Part shown: piece by piece, positions 23,559 through 35,500 of the stretch
Layout of the letters: each line of letters opens with the position of its first letter
How positions within the stretch are numbered: position 1 is the stretch's first letter
Assembly: GCA_935421135.1 (NCBI GenBank)
Contig: OW285190.1
Location: forward strand, 12,410,501 to 12,474,500
Origin: Bugulina stolonifera
Lineage: Eukaryota > Bryozoa > Gymnolaemata > Cheilostomatida > Bugulidae
Direction: 5' to 3'
DNA: 64,000 nucleotides
Notes under the pieces: model-generated
Database searches by the model: none
The model's input: the letters and a program-made list of their open reading frames with translations, nothing else
What the model was told of the DNA's origin: nothing
Program-made: the position numbers and the translations under genes

Positions 23559-26500
23559 ATGGCTCAAGGCAGAACTTCTATATACATGTATTTGGTTATT
23601 GGTTATTTATATATAACAAATGCCTTCATCCCTAAACAGCACCTTGAATCCTTCTTGGAGTTTGTGCAAGTTCCAACAGAAGTTTACCTTGGACTTCTCT
23701 CCAAGTCAGCAGTTATACAGAACACTACTCTAGTAAAAGGATATTGTTTAAACTACGATGTACTTGAGGACGCGAGATGCAAGTTCTACAGCGACTGCTG
23801 CGCCATGATTCCAGCAAGACCAATGGAGCAGTTACCACAGGGCACCTTCTCTTGCCACAATGGGTATTACGTTGTAGACAAATGTCCAGCCACAACTGTG
23901 GATAAAGAGCTAAAACGACTTTGTGAGACTGAAGACTTGTCACTCACAGGTAGGAAGGACATACGATAGCAACTACAATTTTAATTACATTTGCATTAAT
24001 AAAACTTTTGTAGCCTAATTTCTAAAAAGCAGCAGGGACTTGGTGCCTGGTCAGAGTGCTGGGTTTCCTCCACGAAGCACAAGCCCATGGTTTGAATCCT
24101 GTGATCATTATTAGTGGGCTAGGAAGAGCATCCAACTTTATCTGCTCGACTACTTTAGAAGTGGAGGTTCATCCCTACTACAAGTAGAGTTCAACATGAA
24201 GATATCTTCCATGTTGTTATCTTCTTCAACTGGGATAAAACGTTGTGAAGTTCAAAAGTATATTTTAATGGTTTGGATTAGTTATCCTTCATCCAGCAAA
24301 AAGGTTTTGTGGAACCCACATCAAATTTCAAAGTTATCAAAACATTATTTCTCACAAATTAATATTCAAATATTTGCTACATGTACATTGTATGTCTACA
24401 TGCACATGATTGCTAGATTTAACTTTTTGGGTGTCATCTACAGGGCCGGTTTGGGAGTTGAAAATGAAAGATGTAAAGACATTCCCAATACTCCTAGTAT
24501 AATGCCTACAATCTTTCAGACCCTGCATGTAGCTAAGAAAAATAGAGAGTAAATATGATTTGAATATCGATATTAGATATTAAAATACCGCATTTCAATT
24601 ATAAATGTTAAGTTACGTGGGTCAGGTATGTTCGTATACGCAGATAAACACACTTACTTGATAGTTACTAGTAGTGGATGTAGAATAAGGAGTCTCTGAA
24701 GGCACGTGTTGTTGATCCAGCATTCAAGACGTAAGAGCCTTCTAATATCTCCGCGGCTTCTGGGATTACGTCACTTCCGCTATTCACCAAACCCGTTGAC
24801 GTCTAGCATCACATTACATGCCCTTCCTTCTTCGTTTCTCTTTTCTCTAAATAGTCAAATGAAGGGCAGCAGTATCTGTCCTTCATACATCTGTTTATGC
24901 AGTTGACATTACATAGCGTACAGACTGAAATACGAGTCATGCATTGGACGTGATCATAACTTACGACTACGGCTTAGCCCTTGGACTGTTCCCCTTCCTC
25001 CTCGCTGACCTCATCCAGCAGGTCGCTCAGACTCTCTCCGGGGCCCGAAGTACCAGTCCCTCCGACCTGCTCACCTGACTCTGCCAAAAGGCTTTCAGGG
25101 TCTTGCGTTGTCAGATCAGGACCTTCCCTCGACTCCTGAGGATCCTCGACGTCCATGGCCGTCTCGGTCGCCCAGGAGGTCCCAGTGTCAGTTTGAACTT
25201 CATCCACTGAGAGACCCGTAGACACCTCAGTGTCAGCCTTAGCTTCATTCACTGAGCTGTTTTCACTTTTACCGTTTTTCTCATTGCTCTTTCCACCACT
25301 GCTAGCCTCACTAGCTTTGTTGGAACTGTCTACTCTGCTGGTTCCACCAGCCGCACCCTGGTCTGCCTTACTAGTGCCCTGGTCCGTGGTGGTAGCCACT
25401 ACCCGGCGCTTTCTGGCAACCTCAATCTCATTGACCGCCTCCATAACTCTCTTGAGAGGGCCCGAGAGGTGTTTAGCCTCTTCTCGATCCTTCAAGAGGT
25501 TATTCCTCTCTCTCGTCAACTCTGCCAACCTCCTATTATACTCGGCATCGAGTTCATGTTTCCTGGCTTCAAGATCAGCCAACTGGTCATCATAATACCT
25601 GGGGGTGGCCAGCTGGCTAAACCTGGACATGTCGGCCACCATTTCCCTGACACGATCGACCAAGGTTAGACCGGGGTCAATCATCTCGGGAACCTCGTTA
25701 TGGCATTGGGCCGCTTGAGCAAACGACCTTTCAGCTCTGGTAGCAGATGATACTGCTGTGCCACCACTGGCCTGGCTTGCCGCCTGGGAGTAGGATCTCC
25801 CCTGTTGTGCAGTATAAACTTTACTAGTGCTTTCAGTAGCAACACTCTTACCCGTCTGCATCTTTGTAGGACAAGCGATCTGCTTGTGGCCTAGCTGGTG
25901 GCAGTAACGGCATCGGGGACTAGGGCAGACTGTAGACAGGTGCCCTTTTAACCCACACGCTGTGCAGTTGGCCATTGGACACGACATCGTAGGATGGTCT
26001 TCTGATCGGCAGAACGAGCAGCCGAAGCTGGCCGCCCTCTTCTTTCCAGACATACTACAACATAAAGAACAATTAGCAACGCTATAACGGGGTGAACATT
26101 TCAGACATACTACAGTGGATAACGAAGCTAATGCGTAATAAACATTTTAGTGTCACTACGTCATAAATACAGTTTTAGTAATACTGATAGACGTCCCGGT
26201 TTGGGCGTTTCACTGTTCTTCCGTACCTAGTGCGGGTCTCGGGTTCCGATGTTTCTGGTTCTGCAATGGTCTGGGGTTCGGTCAGGTCTGGGGGTTCATT
26301 AGTACCTCCAGAGGTTTGAGTCCCGGAGGAGGTTTCCCCACTAGTAGGGGCATTTTCTTCCGTTCTCTGCTGGCTTTCTGTTTCGAGATACTGGTTATGG
26401 CTAGCCACTAGGTCAGTGTTCTCGTCTTCGGCCTGATTTTCCGGCACCTGTACGTCTGTGTCGGTTTCTAGATGTTCCGCCTCGTTTTCTGAGGCTCTAT

Positions 26501-29500
26501 TTTCTTCAGAGTTTTCGTTTGGACGGGGTATCGTGTTAGAGTTCTGGGCTTCGCTCTCAAGCTCTAGAGCGTCTGTGCCCTCGAGCTCATAGTGAGCTGA
26601 GTTCCCAGGGACTCCTTCAGCATAACTGCCTTCATGAGTCCCCTCTAAGGAGAACAGATGTTTGCGGTTACGTCTAACTTCACCGTCTCCCACCTTCACC
26701 CAGTAGCTATCTGGGTGCTGGTCTTTTCTGACGACGAATCCTTCTTTCCCCGTATCCGTCGGGGCTTTGATCCACACTCTTTCCCCTATCGCCAACTCAT
26801 GTTGGGGTTTTGCTCGGTGCTTAAGTTCCCATTTCTCCCTTGCTGCCGCTTTCCTTTCGTTTTCTGACCTCTCAAACAGCTCATAGTCCACTGGACTGTT
26901 CTCTGGCCTACCCAGGCTGGACCTAACGGCCCTTGCAAACATCAGTTGACCCGGAGAAAATCCCGACTCCAGAGGGGTCGTTCTGTAAGCTAATAAAGCG
27001 GCGTCCTTATCACCCCCTCCGGACCACAGTCTTTTCACCGTCCCGACTGCTCTCTCTGCGAGGCCATTAGACTGGGGATATCTAGGGCTGCTGGTGTCAT
27101 GAGTAAACCCCCAGCTGTTAGAAAAATCCCGCATCCTTTCACTCACAAAGCATCTCCCATTATCGCTACGGAGGTTTGTAGGTACCCCATAGCATGCAAA
27201 TATTCGTTTTAGTTCCCTAACCACGGAATTTGAGGATTGGTCCTCAAGCCTGACGGTTTCTATCCAACGGCTATAGTAGTCAACAACTATTAGGAAATTC
27301 TCTTGATCAAATACAAACAGGTCTGCGGCAACTTGTTCCCAGGGTCCGTTTGGTAGGGGCTGATCGACTACTGGTTGGTGCCTGACCCCAGCCCGCTTAA
27401 TACAGACCTCGCATGTGGCAACAAAGTTCTCAATGTCGCTAGATACTGTAGGCCACCAGAACAGCTGACGGGCCCGCCTTCTGCATTTTCCAACGCCTTG
27501 ATGCCCTTCGTGGCATCTTCTCAGATATTCTAGTCTGAGGCCTGATGGCACGTACACCTTAGAGCCAAACATTATTATGTTTCCGCAGGCGGTCAGGCTG
27601 AATCTGCTGCTGTACAGCTTTTGCAGTTCTTCGCAGGCCTGTTGATGGTCATAATCGGACCATTCGGACTGTAGCAGCATCAAGCAATTGGAAGCGACCT
27701 TGTCCTTGTATAAGGCCGTTACCAGTTCGGTTTCTCTCACGTCGTCTAACAAGTGTTCCCTTATATAGTTACACACATATTGTTCCATTAGGTTGCTGCC
27801 TACAATGTCTTCATCCGTGCACTCCATATCTATTGGTCTACTAAGTAGGTCGGCTATATACATTTTTGATCCTGGTGTATGGAAGATTCCATATCCGTAT
27901 CTCATTAACCTTAATTTGAATCGTTGTACCCTTAGCGGCAACTTGGATAAATCCTTTTCACCTAGCAGGGCTACCAGCCCCTTGTGATCAGTCTCTAACT
28001 CAAATTCTCGGCCTACCAGATAATAATCGAATTTCTCACAGGCCCATGTAAGGGCGAGGGCTTCTTTTTCGATCATCGCATACTTCTGTTCTGCCATGGT
28101 CAGCTTCCTGGAAGCATACTCTACCGGCTGCCAAGCACCGTATTCATTTTCTTGTAGTAGGACCGCCCCAATGGCACCTTTACTCGAGTCAGCCGACACC
28201 CTATGCCTTCTTGCTAAATCAAAACTAGCCAGGATGGGCAATCGGGACATTTCCGCCTTTATTTCGTTGAAGGCGTTTCCCTGACTGTCTCCCCAATACC
28301 ACTCCGACTTCTGTCCGGTGACGGAGTTGATCGGGACTGCTAGTGAAGCCAATCGTCCGCTGAACTTACTCAGATAGTTGACCATTCCCATAAACCTTCT
28401 AGCCTCCTTCTTGGTGGTAGGAGGCTTCATGTTTAGGACTGCTTCGACCATAGAGTTATCTCCCCTAGAGCAGGAACTCCCGTAAATTTTGTGATGCCAC
28501 TTTTCATTCCTGGCGGCCATGATGTGTTGGGGTAGTTACCGTTTGTTTACATTAGTTACCTACGCGCTGCTATGCTTAGTTAGTCATTTAGTTAGTAGTC
28601 CAAATTTGTTTTTGCTACCAATTATCTAAAGTTTTTTGTTGCACACATATTTTCCAATTATTTCAGACCAACATAATTATTATATTTATCATATTTTGTA
28701 ACTTTGATAGTAACTGCATGGTAATTGCAAATATTGTACATTAGTATATTAGTACGTCACAAAATTATTATTACACAGCTCCTAGTTCTAGTTATTTTGG
28801 CTTTCAGTAGGCAAGATTACTTTACTTAACAGCTGTAGCATTAAGTAACACTTTTACCTCAAATTAGAATACAGCTAAAGCTACTGTAGTTGTTAATTGT
28901 CCTACGTCCTATGGATTATCCTGGTATCACATGATTGATAGAGTATAAATACTAATAGGTGTATTTCTATATGTAGAACAGATTTGCAGAAGTTGCATAT
29001 TACAAATAAAAACATTTATGTAGACAGACAAAACCAATTCATAACATGGAGTATAAATGCCAATATTTTGACCAAATCTATTTTAAACATTTACTGAATA
29101 AAAATAGCATAAGAACTCTTATTCAATATTTAGAAGTCACTCCTTGCCATTCTTAGGAATAAGATCAGCCAGCTCTTCAAAATTCACAGCATCAGCACAG
29201 ATCAATATTCTGTCTAGTAGACCTATATTAGGAAATTGATACCAGATAAATAAATGCTTCACGCTTACCACACATGAAACATGTTCAATGCCTACTCTCC
29301 TACCATAACAGTACAGCTATTAGTAGTTACATGATTCTTGCCAAATTGGCATCACATTATATCAGAGTAAAATAAAGTAAGATTTCGATAAGACATATAT
29401 GTTGATATAGTTGATCACCCTGGATGTTACCTATGAATTAAATCCATAACAGCTCTATAATAGACGACAGAAATCTACCAAGTACATTCTCACACATATA

Positions 29501-32500
29501 TACAAAACAACAAGCCTTAATTAAATCAAGCATCTCATTTTAACCATGAAACCCATTTCTAATTGGAAAGCAGTTGTTACAGTTTGTGTGCACGAGTCCC
29601 AGGAAAAGAGTTCATAATCATAACCTACTTGATGGGTATGATGGATGAGCACCACACATAGAGTTGTGGCAATGCGCACCGTGGTATCCAGATTTCACTT
29701 TAATCTCCGACCTATAGATAAAAAAATCAATGCTACAACTCAACCTGCACCTATTCTATTGCAGGTAGAAAGGCTAGGAAAGTTGTGGTTAAACAAACTG
29801 TTACTAAGAAATTAAATAAATGACGTAGGCCTATAAACTTGCATAAGACTATTCAATGTTCTACATTATAATGTTTAATGACTAATTAACAGCCCTAATA
29901 AATTTAGATTTTTCCTTCCATATCATTTTTCCTTTCAGTTATAGTTTAGTTTGAAACCATTCTAAGATTATGCTAAGCTGGTGTAGATCTTTGATTATAA
30001 TGTATTTAGGCTATTAACTGCGCTATGCAATTAGATACTACAAAGCCTCGGAATCAAACTATAGACAGGAATGGACAAAGAAAAGTTCACATCTGCGAAA
30101 CAAAGTCATAGTTTATAGATTTCTTAAATAAATTTCCTAGCAATATAAAGTTAGCCTATACTAACATTCACAGTAATGCTGATAGGCCTATAGCACAATT
30201 ACAATACGTATAATCATAATAGGCCTATTACACTTATTATCACAAAAAAATTAATTTACAATCACAAATATTAATATTATAAAATAATTATATAAATATA
30301 ATCAATTCAATGATAAACATGTTCATGTTGATTAATAGTCTATGGAAATCACCTGAATTAATAAAATAATAGTTAGTAGGTATAGTCACTTATCTGATGA
30401 GTGAGTGTTTTTGATCTGTGACTATTGTAATAAATTGCTAGTGAGTCGCGATCACAACTTCACCTGATAGTATTACTATATTTACTACGTAGTAGTAGCC
30501 TATTACCATTACTATAGGTAGGTACAGCAGTGACAGTGGAGTGAGCAAAGTTAATTTAACTCAGCCTCAATCAATCAATCAATCAATAACAGTACCGAGA
30601 GATTCCACTATTACTAGATAGATAAATGAATGTGCTTATTAATTTCAAACAATGATACTTGCTATAACTTCTGGGCTAATTAAAATTATTATGCTATTTA
30701 TTATGGAGTAAATTTTTAATTTTACAACAACAATATTATATTTCTACAACAATAATTTAATAGAATAAATAACTACTAATAAGAATTGAATTTATTTCAT
30801 TGTCTTTCCAGTTCCAACTCACAGCAACCGTACTGTATTCCTACTAACCACGCTGTTAGTCCAAAGAAACCCAAAGTATACTCTTGCAATTACACCAATG
30901 TTAACTATATGAGATTGTATAACTATTGTACCAGGAATGCCATTAGTACAACTAGCTCCATGCTCATTTCTTGAAATAAACAGAATTGTCCGCGTGCTAT
31001 TGAAAGTCCTTTATGGGTAGATAATTCTGTACAATAAGCTTATCATGTTAGCGATTAGAGATTTTAATACCCAATAACATGCGGCTTTATTTTGGTTAAC
31101 CAATCAACGCATTCACAGACTTTCTACTGATATACGCTGCCGCGCTAGTCGGTTACTAGTATTATTTGGTCGAGTGAACATTCATTCTTATTTCTCTGTA
31201 AAGTCCTATTTTACAAAGAGATTTTTAAAATCACTATTATTGTGAAAAAGCAGAGATGTTACTAAACAGTTTAGATATAAATTCAAAACATTTTACACAA
31301 ATAGTATCTGTAAATAACAGCGTTGAAAAGTTTTATGTTTTATATATAAGTGTAATGGTAACTAATGTAAGCAAACGGACGAAATCCCCATCGCATCATG
31401 GCCGCCCGTGGGGAAAACTGGCATCAAGTGACCAATCGGCGTTTAATAGCGGAAAATTTTTGAGTTCCTGCTCTATGGGGTGTTACCTCTATGGCTTCGA
31501 CCTTTTTCGGGTCTGGTTTCACTCCTTGAGCACTAATGATATGTCCCAAGAAACTAATTTCATTTCGGGCAAATTCACATTTCTGTTTTTTCAGTGTCAT
31601 CCCTGCCTCTAGGACCCGGTCAAGCACAAGGTGCAACCTCCTCCAGTGCTCGGCCGCGTCTTTTCCGAACACCAAAATGTCATCCATTAGGCATATCACT
31701 CCTTCTAACCCGCACAGGATCTTTTCCATTGACCGCTGGAAGAACTCTGGAGCAGAGGAGATGCCGAAAGGCATTCTCTTGAAACAGAATCTTCCCCACG
31801 GGGTAATGAAAGTCGTCAACAGCCTACTTTCGGGGTCCAAGCGCACTTGCCAAAACCCAGAGTTGGCATCGAGCTTGGAAAAGACCCTCCCTTCCGACAG
31901 TCTGGCCAACATGTCGCTGACCCTCGGGAGAGGGTAGGTTTCTCTTTTCACACTCTTGTTCAGCCTCGTTAAGTCGACACACATCCTGATGTCCCCGCTT
32001 GCCTTTAGTGCAATCGTCAAGCCAGAGCACCAGTCTGTTGGTGTTTCCACTCTCTCGATCACTCCCAGTTCGAGCATCTTGTCTATTTCTGCTCTCGCCT
32101 TCTCCCTCAAACCCGCTGCTATCGGTCTAGGACTGAATAGCTGGTAAGGGCTAGCGTCGTCTTTCAAGGAGATCACAAAAATGTCGGGCATGGAGCCCAA
32201 CCCGGAGAACAGTTTTGGGTACTCCTCCAAAGGGTCAAAAGCTTTGGTTCTAATGCGGTTCACAACTCTTATAAGACCGAGTTCTTCAATTTCTTTAATG
32301 CCTAGGAGGTTCCGAGACACTCCTTTTACTACGGAAGCAACACACCTGGTAGACTTTGCTGAGCTGGTCAGAGCGATTGGCGTCTCTCCTAACTGTTCCA
32401 GCGTGTTGCCCCCTGCTCCAACCAGGACTCGCCTGGGTGGATTCAGCCGCGTTTTCAAGATCTTGAATGATGATTCCGTTAAGACTGTCACTTGGGCCCC

Positions 32501-35500
32501 CGTGTCTAGAGCAAACACGAGGTTCAATCCGTTTACTTGCAGCGTCACTTTGTACTCAAGGCCTCTATCATATAGTCATTGAGAATCGGCCATTCTGACT
32601 CTCCGGTATGGGGTGTGGCCGGGGCTCTGATCCCGGGATCTAAGGGCCTGGCCCCTGTTTTCCGAGCAGTCCCTGAGGACATGGCCCCGTTCACCGCATT
32701 TTCTGCAAACTATGTAAGGGCAGTTTCTAGCCAGGTGCCCTTCTCTTCCACACTCGTAACATTTAGGCCTGGCCTCTCGGTACTCGTTCCTACTGCGCTG
32801 CCTATCTTCATCTCTCCGCCTAGGCCAGGGAGACTGGCTGCGGTCTGCATGTCCATATCTACCCACTCTTCTATCGTTTCCCCTTCGCTCCTGTCGGGGC
32901 GAGTGACTGTAGTCCCTGTATCCCCGATAGCTATCTTGAAACGACTGCCCGCTGTCGTTTCTACTTCGGGTTCTAGTGGTATAGTACCGGTCTCTGCTCC
33001 TTCTATCATCTCTACCATTGCTACTACCACTACTCCTGTCTCTCGAATAGTCTCGTGACCTACGTTGTTCGCCCATTGAGTCACTGTATCTCCCCCTAGA
33101 GGGGCTTCTAAACCTATCGCTTACTTCGGCTACCTCCTGCTTAACCGCTGCCGTAGGTTCGACAGGGTTCTCTAATCGCCTGGCTGCTTCCGACGCCTTA
33201 GACCTAGATTTTAAAGTCTGTCCCAATAGTTCCCATGTTAAAGCATTGTTAGCCATTAACTCCTTGCGCAGAGCCGAGTCTCTGAGACCGTTGACTGCGA
33301 GGGTGAGGCAGAACAGCTCCCTCGACCTAGTCAATGCTGCATTGACATTTGCTTCTGCTGCCTGCTCAAACGCCCCACAATCCCGACTCAACCGCTCCAC
33401 TCTAAGCAAGTAGTCTCTGGGGTCTTCTCCATTACCTTGCCTCACGACTACAAGCTTTTGCATCCTAACAAAAACGGCCTCTTCCCGTTCATAATGGTCT
33501 TTCAGCGAAGCTAATACATTTGTATAAGTGGAAGTAGCGTCTAGACCCTTTATTCCCTTTGAGCGGAGTGCCTCTCGGCCTTCCCTGCCTATCGCTTTCA
33601 ATAGCGCCAGCAATTTACATCTAGGGGTAAATGCATCTACGTTTTCACCCTCTACCACTTTCTTCCCTGACTCTACTATTTTTAATTCGATAGCTATTTC
33701 GAATTCCTCTAACCACATTTGAAATGATCCCGAAACATCATTAGGATCAATAGCTAGGTTAGGCCATGCTGTGGGGGCTTTGGCCATGGTTAGTATAACT
33801 GTCACCGGGTTATACCACGACAGCGTACAAGTAAATCTCCTCACTCACTAGTTACCTCAAGACTCTCAGAACTCACTACTCAAGACTCAACCCAATTGAC
33901 TCACTTAACCCAAGTCTCAGTAACTCAATTTTAATTTATTCCCTATTAACTCAAGACTCTATAACTCAGTTAACTCTATGACCCTATTAACTCAAGACTC
34001 TATAACTCAATTAACTCAACTTTATTCACTCCCTTGTTATCACAAAATTATTCTTGAAGCACAGAATGGAAATTCTGAAATCTCCAAGACAAAGGCTCTT
34101 ACAATCTTGCGACTACCCCACTCATGGTACCATGTTAAGTTACGTGGGTCAGGTATGTTCGTATACGCAGATAAACACACTTACTTGATAGTTACTAGTA
34201 GTGGATGTAGAATAAGGAGTCTCTGAAGGCACGTGTTGTTGATCCAGCATTCAAGACGTAAGAGCCTTCTAATATCTCCGCGGCTTCTGGGATTACGTCA
34301 CTTCCGCTATTCGCCAAACCCGTTGACGTCTAGCATCACATTACAATAAATAAATAAAAGGCAAGCTAAAGCACGCATCATACCCTGTAACTTGCAACTT
34401 TTCATGAATTGAAGAGCTTGCTGCATTGTAGCAACTACTGAATGTGAAAAGCCTCAAATTGCCATGTAACATAATGAGAATCACTCACTTAATTGTATTA
34501 GGAAAGAAATTTGATAAAAAAGAGACACTTCATTGGGTATCAGGGCGATTTAGCCCAAGCTATGCTGCAATTGCTGAGTTATAACACTAATGAAAATGAT
34601 ACAACATTTACTGAAGAAGGTTGAGCATCGACTATTGTTAGACACGGCTAATAAAGTAACAAGTCTAGTAAGTAAATAAGTACAGACTATCGGTATTGAG
34701 TATCATCTTTAAGTCGTTTCCCCCAGCCAGGTACATACATACAGGTAAGTAACCACGTCTATCCAACAAACATGTGCATGGCGATTGCACCTCTGAGGAT
34801 AATATATTTGTATAAATGGCATGTGCATGTTTCAATTCATTATATTCATATTAGCATCATTGTTATTCTATCTACAGTATGTAGTATTCTTATTATAATG
34901 TTATAATTATAGTATGCATATTGTTTATATGATAGATTTACAAATCCATAGCTATAATACTAGAAAGCATGGCAATATTTACTGACATAAGTCATGTACA
35001 TGCAATATAAGTTATGTTTTGATCAAACTTAGTATATCGGTGAGAGAGAAATAATTCACTGGAACATTTATTATGGTTGATTATCCTCTCTTTTTCTTAA
35101 TAACAAAGCGAGAAGACAAGTCCAAAGCACATAGCAATTTAGTGTGATAATTATGTAAACCTGTATTTGCTTCAATTTGATTATAGGGTGCTGCAAAGAA
35201 TAAAGCTGTAGTATAGCTGTATAGTATAGCAGTACCAAGCCACCGGGTTATACGATTATGCGAATAATAATTAATATTTTGATCATAAAGAAAAGAAATA
35301 CAAGGGCTATTTTTTGCTTTAGTTTCGTGCACACTCCGCCCATGAATAAGTATTAATATAGCAAATTATTATATTTTGTTTCCTTAAATGAGTTACAGAT
35401 ATGTAAATTGTTAATAACCTACATGTATCGAATAGGTTATCTCACCAAAATTATACAATTTTACAGACATATCTTTGAGTCGGTGGCCTGTCAGAGGAAC

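Larger units (their letters stand above)
24606..34345 (-). mobile_element. Full-length Ty3/gypsy LTR retrotransposon in intron 1 of receptor 1
   Basis: 9,740 bp bounded by two 213-bp LTRs (TG...CA) and a 5-bp target duplication ATAAA (24601-24605 and 34346-34350). In element order (minus strand): LTR, primer site, gag, pol (protease, reverse transcriptase, RNase H, zinc-binding and core integrase), a third zinc-knuckle ORF, polypurine tract, LTR. The integrase after RNase H marks Ty3/gypsy rather than copia. The LTRs differ at one site (24786 A against 34313 G), so the insertion is young. The element is now broken by a 3,045-bp DNA transposon inside reverse transcriptase. It is antisense to the receptor gene. 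Confidence 0.95.

Noticed and set aside
25230..25595. Plus-strand open frame in the retrotransposon
   Set aside because: Antisense to the zinc-knuckle ORF; composition reflects the other strand.
24974..26053. Third gypsy ORF as an envelope gene
   Set aside because: No signal peptide, membrane helix or glycosylation-rich ectodomain; the zinc knuckles point to nucleic-acid binding.
30786..30974. Plus-strand open frame inside the P-like transposon
   Set aside because: Short, no motif and no transposase similarity that I can recognise.
32579..33058. Plus-strand open frame of 159 residues
   Set aside because: Antisense shadow of gag.
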